A program made the translations under genes and the position numbers. Source: Gemmatimonadaceae bacterium (lineage in GTDB: Bacteria > Gemmatimonadota > Gemmatimonadetes > Gemmatimonadales > Gemmatimonadaceae). Taken from it: DNA of 5,591 bases. The stretch spans positions 1 through 5,591 of the forward strand of contig JABFXM010000550.1 of the NCBI GenBank assembly GCA_013361745.1, read 5' to 3'. The notes under the pieces are model-generated. The model did no database searches. It worked only from the letters and a program-made list of their open reading frames with translations, and was not told the origin of the DNA. Position 1 is the first letter of the stretch. The number at the start of each line of letters is the position of its first letter. Positions 1 through 5,591 of this stretch are shown here, piece by piece.

Positions 1-797
1 CCCGTGAACGGCCGCCCGTGCTCCCGCATCGCCGACAGCGTCGGCTCGATGATGCGGGAGCACGCTTCCTCGATGACGCTGGGGGTACCGATCGACACCG
101 GCGCGTACGCTCCCATTCCACCCGTGTTCGGCCCCTCGTCACCATTCAGGAGGCGCTTGTGATCCTGGGCCGGGAGCATGGGAAGGAAAGCCGTGCCGTC
201 GGTGATCGCAAACAGCGACAGCTCTTCACCTTCCATGAACTCCTCGACGAGGAGCTCGGCCCCGGCCGCGCCGAACGCGCCATCGAGGAGCATCATTTCC
301 ACCGCGTCGTCCGCCTCGCCGATGCTCCCGGCGACGACGACGCCCTTGCCGGCGGCGAGGCCGCTCGCCTTGATGACCACTGGAGCACCGAAGCGCCGGA
401 TCGCCGCCTTGGCGTCGTCCACGTCGGTGAATCGCTCGGCGCGGGCGGTGGGGATCCCGGCGCGGAGCATCAGCTCCTTCGCGAAGCTCTTCGAGGTCTC
501 GATCTCGGCGGCGGCCCTCGTCGGGCCGAAGATCGGGATCCCGGCGCCGCGGAACGCGTCGACGATCCCGGCGGCCAGGGGCGCTTCGGGGCCGACCACG
601 GCGAGATCGACCGATTCACGGCGGGCGAGGTCGAGGAGCGCCTGAACGTCGGTGGCGGAGATTGCGACGCAGCGTGCGAGGTCGGCGATCCCGGGGTTGC
701 CAGGCGCGGCGAGCAGCTCCAGCGAGGGCTCGTCGCGCCTCAGCTTCCAGGCGAGGGCATGCTCACGGCCACCGCCGCCGACGATCAGTACCTTCAC
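1..797 (-). CDS. purD: Phosphoribosylamine--glycine ligase (GAR synthetase), N-terminal 265 residues, cut by window edge
   Basis: Cytoplasmic ATP-grasp enzyme of de novo purine synthesis; it joins glycine to 5-phosphoribosylamine using ATP to give glycinamide ribonucleotide. The reading frame is open from a GTG at 797-795 to the left edge, so about 265 of the usual 420-430 residues are present and the C-terminal part lies outside. Visible family signatures are the N-terminal GGGGREHALAWKL (residues 7-19), GPEAPLAAGIVDAF (69-82), the ATP-grasp segment IKASGLAAGKGVVVA (142-156), the EEFMEGEELSLF stretch (185-196), QDHKR (211-215) and GPNTGGMGAYAP (222-233). The GTG start is chosen because the protein then begins with the expected beta strand KVLIVGGGG. 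It overlaps the upstream protease stop as GTGA, and GGAGG (813-809) and GAGGGG (806-801) precede it inside the end of the protease gene, so translation is probably coupled. No frame damage is seen. Family assignment is firm. Confidence 0.96.
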   Translation of the reverse strand, partial: MKVLIVGGGGREHALAWKLRRDEPSLELLAAPGNPGIADLARCVAISATDVQALLDLARRESVDLAVVGPEAPLAAGIVDAFRGAGIPIFGPTRAAAEIETSKSFAKELMLRAGIPTARAERFTDVDDAKAAIRRFGAPVVIKASGLAAGKGVVVAGSIGEADDAVEMMLLDGAFGAAGAELLVEEFMEGEELSLFAITDGTAFLPMLPAQDHKRLLNGDEGPNTGGMGAYAPVSIGTPSVIEEACSRIIEPTLSAMREHGRPFT

Positions 798-1765
798 TCG
801 CCCCTCGTCCTCCGGTCGTTGAACGCTTCCCGCGCGCGGTTGATGACGTCGTTCACTGCGTCCACCGCGCTCTTCGCCTGTCGGCGATAGTAGTCGCCGG
901 CATCCGCGTAGTCATCGCCGAGGGGACGCGGCTCCTGTCCGCGCCGCATGTACTCTCCGCGGAGGATCCGGTCGTACTCACCGGAGGCGATCCAGCGCTG
1001 CAGCTCCGCCGCGCGCACCGTCGCGAAGGGGTGGGTCCGAAAGGCGGTGTTGAGGATCTTCCAGACGTTGTCGGTGATGTCGCCCTGAGTCTCGTACTCC
1101 GCCGCCTGCACGAGGAACGCGTCGTGGTCGATCTGGTCGTCGTAGCGAAGACCGCCGGCCAGCTTCAGGAAGAGGCTCATCGCGGCGCGCGGATCCTGCG
1201 AGCCGAGCAGCGCAGCACGGTCCGCGGAGAACTCCGCCTTGCGGTACCACTCGAACAGCGCGAGCTCGACCGGGAGGATGGCGATCCCGGCCAGCCATGG
1301 CAAGAAGCGCGTCCCGACGAGAAGGAAGAGCAGCGCGAGCGTGGTGTACGTCGCGTGGCCGCTCATCGCGTGGCCGACCTCGTGGGCGAGAACCGCCCGG
1401 CGCTCCTCGGGCTCGAGGAGCTCGATCATCTGCGAGTTCACGACGATGAACGGCTTGTCGAAGCCGATGCAGAACGCGTTCGCCTCGTAGTGCTGCGCGA
1501 CGTAGAGCTCGTAGCGCATCGGCGCGTCCAGCGTCGCGAGCACCTCGGCGTACATCGCGTCGAGCGCCGGGCGCTGCGTGGGGCCGACCTTCACCGCGTT
1601 CGCGAGGAAGAGCTGGCGGATCCCGCGCTCACCCAGCACCGAGAGCGCCTTGCGCAGCACCTCGTCGAAGCCGGGAAGGGAGCGCAGGGTGTTCAGCGCC
1701 GCGCGATCGGCCGGGTGCTCCCAGGCGCGCGGAGAGATCTGGGTCAGAGTCTGACGGTCAGGCAC
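794..1765 (-). CDS. M48-family zinc metalloprotease with a central membrane hairpin
   Basis: Predicted membrane-associated zinc endopeptidase of 323 residues, related to the HtpX/Ste24 superfamily, whose known members act in membrane protein quality control. The catalytic motif HEVGH is at residues 128-132 (nt 1384-1370), and the third zinc ligand is probably Glu178 in KAEFSAD. The pre-motif block NAFCIGFDKPFIVVNS (96-111) and the late THPFATVRAAEL (244-255) are also typical of M48. A hydrophobic stretch at about 141-171, broken by Arg153 and Pro156, could be one long or two short membrane segments directly after the active site. There is no signal peptide and no N-terminal membrane pair, unlike classical HtpX. 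The C-terminal 60 residues are charged and tyrosine-rich. The GTG start at 1765-1763 has GGAG six bases upstream. The gene lies 69 bases after the PLP enzyme and overlaps purD by four bases. The substrate cannot be told from sequence; the fold and catalytic class are clear. Confidence 0.93.
   Translation of the reverse strand: MPDRQTLTQISPRAWEHPADRAALNTLRSLPGFDEVLRKALSVLGERGIRQLFLANAVKVGPTQRPALDAMYAEVLATLDAPMRYELYVAQHYEANAFCIGFDKPFIVVNSQMIELLEPEERRAVLAHEVGHAMSGHATYTTLALLFLLVGTRFLPWLAGIAILPVELALFEWYRKAEFSADRAALLGSQDPRAAMSLFLKLAGGLRYDDQIDHDAFLVQAAEYETQGDITDNVWKILNTAFRTHPFATVRAAELQRWIASGEYDRILRGEYMRRGQEPRPLGDDYADAGDYYRRQAKSAVDAVNDVINRAREAFNDRRTRGE
801..813 (-). promoter_or_regulatory. purD: Ribosome binding site of purD, embedded in the protease gene
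   Basis: On the minus strand the last codons of the protease read GGAGG, three bases, then GAGGGG, then three bases before the purD GTG. GGAGG sits 11 bases upstream of the start and GAGGGG only three, so the first is slightly far and the second slightly close for a Shine-Dalgarno site. Together with the GTGA stop/start overlap this suggests ribosomes finishing the protease reload on purD. Confidence 0.5.
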
Positions 1766-1834
1766 GGCGAGCTCCGGTAGAAGGATCTGAGCCCTACGGC
1801 TTCAGCGGCTGTGAAGTGTCGACCGCGCGAAGCA
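1766..1834 (-). other. Short spacer between the PLP enzyme and the M48 protease
   Basis: Sixty-nine bases separate the PLP enzyme stop from the protease GTG on the same strand. Apart from the protease ribosome site I see only weak dyads: CTTCA/TGAAG at 1800-1816 and AGCC/GGCT around 1790-1801. Neither has a T-run, so there is no clear rho-independent terminator, and co-transcription of the PLP enzyme, protease and purD is possible. Confidence 0.35.
1772..1775 (-). promoter_or_regulatory. Ribosome binding site of the M48 protease
   Basis: GGAG on the minus strand lies six bases before the GTG at 1765. It supports that non-ATG start, which is also where the family-typical N-terminus (S-P-R-A-W-E-H-P at residues 11-18) fits. 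Confidence 0.6.
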
Positions 1835-2230
1835 TCAGAGGCCTTCGAGCGCCTGCTCGAGATCCGCGAGCAGATCGTTCACGTCCTCGACCCCGCACGA
1901 CAGGCGCACCAACCCCTCGGTGATGCCGAGCTGCGCCCGACGTTCCACGGGCACCGACGCGTGCGTCATCATCGCGGGGTTCGAGATCAACGACTCGACA
2001 CCGCCGAGGGACTCGGCGAGCGAGAAGACCTTGACGCGCGAGAGGAGCGTCGCGGCGCGCTCCCTCGTTCCGAGCTCGATCGAGATCATCCCGCCGAACC
2101 CCGACATCTGCTTCTTCGCGAGCGCGTGCTGCGGATGCGAGGGGAGCCCCGGGTAGATCACCCGTTCGGCGCCGAGGCGATCGGCGAGCCAGCCAGCGAT
2201 GCGGCGACCGTTCTCGTCATGCCGCGGCAT
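1835..2230 (-). CDS. C-terminal piece of the broken cystathionine enzyme (131 residues from the first Met after the stop)
   Basis: In the same frame as the N-terminal piece, this carries the small C-terminal domain: VIYPGLPSHPQH, GFGGMISIEL, the SLGGVESL loop and the carboxylate-binding Arg of LVRLSCG. The first Met after the stop is at 2230, five codons downstream, with no Shine-Dalgarno-like sequence before it (the upstream bases are ACGCTCCATCTCCGC). It is best read as the remainder of the same gene, not as an independent gene. Confidence 0.6.
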   Translation of the reverse strand: MPRHDENGRRIAGWLADRLGAERVIYPGLPSHPQHALAKKQMSGFGGMISIELGTRERAATLLSRVKVFSLAESLGGVESLISNPAMMTHASVPVERRAQLGITEGLVRLSCGVEDVNDLLADLEQALEGL

Positions 2231-2245
2231 GCGGAGATGGAGCGT

Positions 2246-3004
2246 CTACGTGCCGCGCAGCGCGAGCCAGGAGTCGAAGGGCCCTTGCACGGCACCGGCG
2301 GCGTTGTGGATGAACTGCAGCTTCGTTGCGAGATCGTCATCCTTCACGACGGCGATCCCGCCGATCATGTCGCTGTGGCCGTTGAGATACTTCGTGGTGG
2401 AGTGGAAGACGATGTCCGCGCCGAACTCGAGGGGCCGCTGGAAGAAGGGCGAGGCGAAGGTGTTGTCGACGACGAGGAGCGCGCCCGCGCGGTGAGCGAT
2501 CTGCGCGGCCTCGGCGAGATCGGTGATCCGCATCAACGGATTGGTCGGCGTCTCGACGAGGATGGCGACGGTCTTCTTCGTCACGGCATCGGCGATGCGC
2601 TGCGAGTCGCCGGTGTCGACGTACGTGAAGGAGAGACCGAGGTTCTGCAGCAGGCGATCGAAGAGGCGGAAGGTGCCGCCGTAGACGTTCTCGCCGCAGA
2701 CGACGTGGTCTCCAGATTTGAAAAGCTTCATGATCGAGTCGACGCAGGCGACGCCGCTCGCGAAGGCAAAGCCATGGCGTCCGCCCTCGAGAGCGGCGAC
2801 ATTTCTCTCGAGCGCCTCGCGCGTCGGGTTCTTTCCGCGCGCGTACTCGTAGCCCTTGTTCTGGCCGAGTCCTTCCTGGACGTACGTCGAGGTCAGGTAG
2901 ATCGGCGTCATGATCGCGCCGGCGAGAGGCTCGGGGCGCTGGCCGGCGTGGATGGCGCGGGTGCCGAAACCGGTGCCGAGATCGTCATCGAAGACGCGGG
3001 TCAT
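2246..3004 (-). CDS. N-terminal piece of the broken cystathionine enzyme (252 residues)
   Basis: This is what would be made if the TAG terminates. It holds the N-terminal arm and the whole PLP-binding domain, including Tyr108, Asp180 and Lys205, and ends at LRGT just after the PLP domain. It lacks the C-terminal domain with the substrate-binding arginine, so it is unlikely to be active alone. An open extension upstream to a GTG at 3055 adds 17 residues that do not resemble the family N-terminus. Confidence 0.7.
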   Translation of the reverse strand: MTRVFDDDLGTGFGTRAIHAGQRPEPLAGAIMTPIYLTSTYVQEGLGQNKGYEYARGKNPTREALERNVAALEGGRHGFAFASGVACVDSIMKLFKSGDHVVCGENVYGGTFRLFDRLLQNLGLSFTYVDTGDSQRIADAVTKKTVAILVETPTNPLMRITDLAEAAQIAHRAGALLVVDNTFASPFFQRPLEFGADIVFHSTTKYLNGHSDMIGGIAVVKDDDLATKLQFIHNAAGAVQGPFDSWLALRGT

Positions 3005-3120
3005 GCCTGGACTCTGTGGTTGGAGAGGAAGGCGGAAAGCTAACGCCGCCACCACCGGGTCGGGAGCGGACCGAATACGAGCGAATGAGAGTCGTGCAGC
3101 CTGATGGAGCCGATGAGCAG
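3005..3120. promoter_or_regulatory. Divergent intergenic region between the PLP enzyme and the HD-GYP regulator
   Basis: These 116 bases must hold the start signals for the plus-strand regulator and probably for the minus-strand PLP enzyme transcription unit. I find no convincing -35/-10 pair. The best plus-strand candidate is TTGGAG (3020-3025) with TAACGC (3041-3046), but the spacing of 15 is short and both boxes are weak. No SAM, SAH or other riboswitch-like structure is recognisable upstream of the PLP enzyme. Confidence 0.35.
3106..3109 (+). promoter_or_regulatory. Candidate ribosome binding site of the HD-GYP regulator
   Basis: GGAG lies 11 bases before the ATG at 3121. The spacing is long, but neither the in-frame ATG at 3085 nor the earlier GTG at 3016 has a better site, and both would add a proline- and charge-rich tail not expected before a receiver domain. 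In-frame ATGs at 3130 and 3136 are alternatives. Confidence 0.4.
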
Positions 3121-4173
3121 ATGAGTACCATGTCGATGGTCAGCGAGCGCGCGCGATGCCTCGTGGTGGACGACGAGCCGCGCCTTCGACAGGTGCTCGT
3201 TCATCTCATGCAGAACGACGGGTTCGCGTGTCGCGAAGCCGGGAACGGCGCGGAAGCGCTCGAGATCCTGCAGCGCGAGACGGTGCCGCTCGTGCTCTCC
3301 GATCTCCGCATGCCGAAGGTCGACGGGATCGAGCTGCTGCGCCAGACGCGCATGCGGTACCCCGATACCGCGGTCGTGATGATCACGGCCGTCGCCGACG
3401 TGGAGGTCGCGGTGAGCTGCCTCGCGATGGGCGCGATGGACTATCTCACGAAGCCGTTCCATCTCGAGGAAGTGCGCGCGCGCGTCACGCAGGCGCTGGA
3501 GAAGCGCCGGCTCATTCTCGAGAACCGCGATTACCAGGAACGTCTCGAGGAACGCGTCGCGGTGCAGGCGCGCCGGCTCGAGGATCTGTTTCTCGCGAGC
3601 GTGCAGTCGCTCGCCGAAGCGCTCGAAGTGAAGGACCCGTACACGCGCGGCCACTCGATCCGCGTCAGCCATCTCTCCTCGGCGATCGCGCGGACGATGG
3701 AGCTCGACACCGACACCGTGCGCCAGATCGAGCTCGGTGGGCAGGTGCACGACATCGGGAAGATCGGCGTGCGCGAGGCGGTGCTGAACAAGCCCGGCGC
3801 GCTGACCGAGGAGGAGTACGCGCACATCATGACGCATCCGCTCCTCGGATGGCGGATCCTCGCGCCGCTGCTCGGTGAGGCGCCGATGGCGCTCAACATC
3901 GTGCGCTCGCACCACGAGCGGTGGGACGGCCGCGGGATGCCCGACAGGCTGGTGGGCGAGCAGATCCCACTCGAGGCGCGAATCGCCGCCGTCGCCGATT
4001 CCTTCGACGCGATGACGAGCGGGCGTCCGTACCGCGGCGCGCAGCTCGGCGTCGCGGAAGCGGTGGCGGAGCTCGAGCGATGCAGCGGGCTGCAGTTCGA
4101 TCCGGCGATCGTCCGCGCGTTCCTCGCCGCGATCGAGAGCGGAGCGATCCCCGGCGCGGTCGCGTTGAGCTGA
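3121..4173 (+). CDS. Response regulator with receiver and HD-GYP phosphodiesterase domains (RpfG type)
   Basis: Cytoplasmic two-component response regulator of 350 residues, expected to hydrolyse cyclic di-GMP when phosphorylated. The receiver domain spans about 12-125, with acidic pair Asp17/Asp18, phospho-acceptor Asp61 in LSDLRMPKVDG, Thr89 and Lys111 in LTKPF. A charged helical linker (about 126-160, likely coiled coil) leads to the HD-GYP domain at about 160-345. Metal and catalytic residues are present: HDIGKIG (210-216), His239 in THP, His264/His265 in HHERWDGRG and Asp293 in VADSFDAMTS, followed by GRPYR. The name-giving GYP triplet reads GMP (272-274). The layout is that of RpfG, though no rpfC/rpfF or histidine kinase gene is present, so it is an orphan here. 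The start is set at 3121; the frame is open upstream to 3016. It diverges from the PLP enzyme and converges with the AMP-binding gene. Family is certain; activity on c-di-GMP is inferred. Confidence 0.94.
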   Translation: MSTMSMVSERARCLVVDDEPRLRQVLVHLMQNDGFACREAGNGAEALEILQRETVPLVLSDLRMPKVDGIELLRQTRMRYPDTAVVMITAVADVEVAVSCLAMGAMDYLTKPFHLEEVRARVTQALEKRRLILENRDYQERLEERVAVQARRLEDLFLASVQSLAEALEVKDPYTRGHSIRVSHLSSAIARTMELDTDTVRQIELGGQVHDIGKIGVREAVLNKPGALTEEEYAHIMTHPLLGWRILAPLLGEAPMALNIVRSHHERWDGRGMPDRLVGEQIPLEARIAAVADSFDAMTSGRPYRGAQLGVAEAVAELERCSGLQFDPAIVRAFLAAIESGAIPGAVALS

Positions 4174-4183
4174 TCCGCGACGT

Positions 4184-5591
4184 TCAGCCGGCGATCGTGA
4201 TCACCGTCGGCTGCTTGTAGGCGCTCAGGCGCTCCTCGCACCACGCGCGGAGCTTCGCCTCGGTGACGCTTCCGTGCACGGTGAGCTCGATTCCATTCTC
4301 GTGCTCGGGATCGGCGACAGGCCGGACGATCGCCTTTTCGACGCCAGGAAGCTCGGCGACGGCGGCTTCCAGCTCGCCCGGATAGATGTTGAACCCGTTG
4401 CGAGTGAACATCGGCTTCAGCAGGCCGGCGAACACGAAGCGGCCATCGGGGCGACGCACGACGAGATCGCCGGTACGCAGCCATCCGTCCTCGACCGGGA
4501 GTCCCATCGGGGCCGTGTCGAGCGACGGGCGCCGCACGTAGCCCGCGAAGACTGTGGGCCCGCGAACGCAGAGCTCTCCGACGGTTCCGTCCGGCGATGG
4601 CGCGGCGTTCGCGGGATCGCGAACCGACACCTCGACACCGGGGTACGGGACACCGAGCGTCCCGCGAGCGTTAGGCAGGTCGACGCGGTTGAAGAGCACG
4701 ACGGGGGAGGCCTCGGTGAGCCCGTACCCCTGCCGCAGCTCGACGCCCGTCGCGTCGAACCAGCGGTCCTGCACGACCGCCGGGAGCGGCGCCCCGCCGC
4801 AGATGCACAGCCGCAGCGCGGACGGTCGGAACGGTGCTCCGCGGCGCTCGAGCGCGGCGAGCATCGCGACGTACATCGCCGGGACGCCGACGAACATCGT
4901 GGTCCCGTTCTCGAGCGCATCCAGCGCGCGGAGCGGCTGGAAGCGCGGCATCGTGGTGACGCGCGCGCCGGCGAGGAGGGGACCGATTCCCGCGACGACG
5001 AGCCCGAAGAGGTGCGAGAAGGGAAGCGCGGCGAGCAGGCGGTCGTCGTTCGTCAGCGCCGCGGCGACGGTCGTCGCGTGGGCGTTCGCGAGGAGGTTCC
5101 GGTGGGTGAGGATCGCGCCGAGCGGGCGACCGTGCATCGCCGAGGTGTACACGACCGCGGCCTCTTCCTCGCGCCCCGCGACGTCGGGATCTCCCTCGAG
5201 CGTCAGCGGAAAGTGCGAGCCCAGGTCGACGACACGGCTGTTGCCGCCGACGTGCACTGTCGCCGCGCGCGGCGATTCGTCGAGCAGGATGCGAGCGACG
5301 GTGTCGGGCACCTTCCCGGCGAGGGGCGCGATGGTGAACACCGCGCCGACACCGGCGTCGTCGATCTGGTAGGCGACCTCGCGTGGGGCGGCGAGTGGAT
5401 TGATCAGCACCGCGCCGTGCCCCTCGCTCGCCGCGAGCGCGGTCAGGAAGGCGGGTGAGGTCGGCAGCAGTATTCCGGCGCGTTTCCCGGCGAGTGCGCG
5501 CACGTGCGGCGCGGAGCGCTGGAGGAGGGTGAGGCCGGCGGCGACGAGCGCCTGGGTCTCGATGCCATCGATGGTGCCGCCGCGCGCGGCG
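4184..5591 (-). CDS. AMP-binding (acyl-CoA synthetase-like) protein lacking key lysines, 5' end outside window
   Basis: Member of the ANL adenylate-forming superfamily, most like fatty-acid or aryl CoA ligases that activate a carboxylate as acyl-AMP. The frame stays open from 5590 to the right edge, so the N-terminus is missing; 468 residues are visible. Recognisable in order are LPFSHLFGLVVAG (core A4-like), FVGVPAMYVAML, RLCICGGAPLP, QGYGLTEASPVV (A5, nt about 4732-4697), GELCVRG, DGWLRTGDLV (A7) and GFNIYPGELEAAV (A8 end). Two core elements deviate. The P-loop, normally TSGTTGxPKG, reads TSAMHGRPLG (5146-5117), so its lysine is absent. The protein stops at YKQPTVITIAG, before the usual PRTxxGK catalytic-lysine motif. 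The A8 hinge also reads GLLKPMFTRNGF in place of the common GRxKDxIxxxGxN. The TGA lies 10 bases from the convergent regulator stop. A functional variant subgroup or a degenerating enzyme are both possible; substrate unknown. Confidence 0.87.
   Translation of the reverse strand, partial: AARGGTIDGIETQALVAAGLTLLQRSAPHVRALAGKRAGILLPTSPAFLTALAASEGHGAVLINPLAAPREVAYQIDDAGVGAVFTIAPLAGKVPDTVARILLDESPRAATVHVGGNSRVVDLGSHFPLTLEGDPDVAGREEEAAVVYTSAMHGRPLGAILTHRNLLANAHATTVAAALTNDDRLLAALPFSHLFGLVVAGIGPLLAGARVTTMPRFQPLRALDALENGTTMFVGVPAMYVAMLAALERRGAPFRPSALRLCICGGAPLPAVVQDRWFDATGVELRQGYGLTEASPVVLFNRVDLPNARGTLGVPYPGVEVSVRDPANAAPSPDGTVGELCVRGPTVFAGYVRRPSLDTAPMGLPVEDGWLRTGDLVVRRPDGRFVFAGLLKPMFTRNGFNIYPGELEAAVAELPGVEKAIVRPVADPEHENGIELTVHGSVTEAKLRAWCEERLSAYKQPTVITIAG

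Larger units (their letters stand above)
1835..3004 (-). pseudogene. Cystathionine gamma-synthase/gamma-lyase family PLP enzyme, interrupted by one in-frame amber codon
   Basis: Full-length gene (389 codon positions, normal for the family) of the Cys/Met-metabolism PLP-dependent enzymes, which make or cleave cystathionine in transsulfuration. Numbering from the ATG at 3004: YEYARGKNPTR (52-62, phosphate and neighbouring-subunit contacts), ENVYGGT (105-111, Tyr stacking on the PLP ring), VVDNTF (178-183, Asp to the PLP nitrogen), STTKYLNGHSD (202-212, Schiff-base Lys205), SLGGVESLISNPAMMTHASVP (331-351) and LVRLSCGVED (365-374, substrate-carboxylate Arg). Codon 253 is TAG (2248-2246), between LRGT and TLHLRM, where relatives such as human CTH have Lys. 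The frame does not shift and no other stop occurs. The ATG at 3004 is preferred to the in-frame GTG at 3055 because it gives the usual N-terminus before TRAIHAGQ, though neither has a clear ribosome site. Synthase (metB) versus lyase (mccB) cannot be decided from motifs. Real nonsense mutation, read-through and sequence error all remain possible. Confidence 0.88.

Noticed and set aside
445..1295. Recurring GATCCCGG octamer (near 453, 538, 565, 687 and 1283)
   Set aside because: Most copies encode Gly-Ile in Ala-Gly-Ile-Pro-like stretches of PurD using GGG-ATC codons; irregular spacing and coding origin argue against a functional repeat.
662..1780. Long plus-strand open frame opposite the M48 protease and the purD start
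   Set aside because: Its Arg/Glu/Val-rich translation resembles no family and mirrors the codon pattern of the minus-strand genes; it is an antisense shadow in GC-rich DNA.
1800..1816. CTTCA...TGAAG inverted repeat between the PLP enzyme and the protease
   Set aside because: Five-base stem, seven-base loop and no T-run; expected by chance.
2228..2248. Independent translation of the C-terminal PLP-enzyme half from the ATG at 2230
   Set aside because: No ribosome site precedes the ATG, and five conserved family residues (TLHLR) lie between the stop and this ATG, so it is the interrupted remainder of one gene.
2246..2248. Pyrrolysine insertion at the TAG
   Set aside because: The position normally holds lysine, which is suggestive, but nothing in the window supports Pyl machinery and this enzyme family is not known to use it; kept only as a genome-level check.
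1811..3043. 410-codon plus-strand open frame opposite the PLP enzyme
   Set aside because: The minus strand carries clear PLP-enzyme motifs through the whole span; the plus frame has low-complexity charged sequence and no ribosome site.
3040..3915. Minus-strand open frame opposite the HD-GYP regulator
   Set aside because: His/Arg/Leu-rich shadow of the regulator's codons; no recognisable motif.
4274..5458. Plus-strand open frames opposite the AMP-binding gene
   Set aside because: Translations are Arg/Glu- or Ser/Arg-rich with no domain; the minus strand is unambiguous.
5565..5574. Perfect palindrome CCATCGATGG
   Set aside because: Lies in the coding frame (Thr-Ile-Asp-Gly-Ile) of the AMP-binding gene; a single 10-base palindrome is not evidence of an operator.

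Overview
The window is GC-rich, densely packed bacterial chromosomal DNA holding five protein-coding loci, all ordinary housekeeping or signalling families. From memory of similar proteins, the M48 protease with its N-terminal S-P-R-A-W-E-H-P block, together with a short RpfG-type regulator, fits a soil or sediment Gemmatimonadota-like bacterium. This is an unverified impression; myxobacterial or other high-GC relatives are possible. I see no rRNA, tRNA, CRISPR array, insertion sequence, integrase or phage gene, and nothing that looks like a new defence or mobile system.

Layout on the + coordinate. Positions 1-797 (minus) hold the first 265 codons of purD, cut by the left window edge. Positions 794-1765 (minus) hold an M48-family zinc metalloprotease whose stop overlaps the purD start in a GTGA. 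Positions 1835-3004 (minus) hold a cystathionine gamma-synthase/gamma-lyase gene. It is complete in length but broken by one in-frame TAG at 2246-2248, where the family normally has lysine. The order on the minus strand is PLP enzyme, protease, purD, which could be one transcription unit. Positions 3121-4173 (plus) hold a two-domain response regulator (receiver plus HD-GYP), divergent from the PLP enzyme across about 116 bases. Positions 4184-5591 (minus) hold an AMP-binding acyl-CoA-synthetase-like gene, convergent with the regulator (10 bases between stops) and cut by the right window edge.

Functionally the window mixes purine synthesis (GAR synthetase), sulfur amino acid metabolism (transsulfuration enzyme), membrane protein quality control (M48 protease), probable cyclic-di-GMP turnover (HD-GYP) and fatty/aryl acid activation (AMP-binding enzyme). 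No single pathway ties them together; the only strong physical coupling is protease to purD. The points most worth a second look are the premature amber codon in the PLP enzyme and the AMP-binding enzyme, which lacks both the P-loop lysine and the C-terminal catalytic lysine motif of its superfamily.
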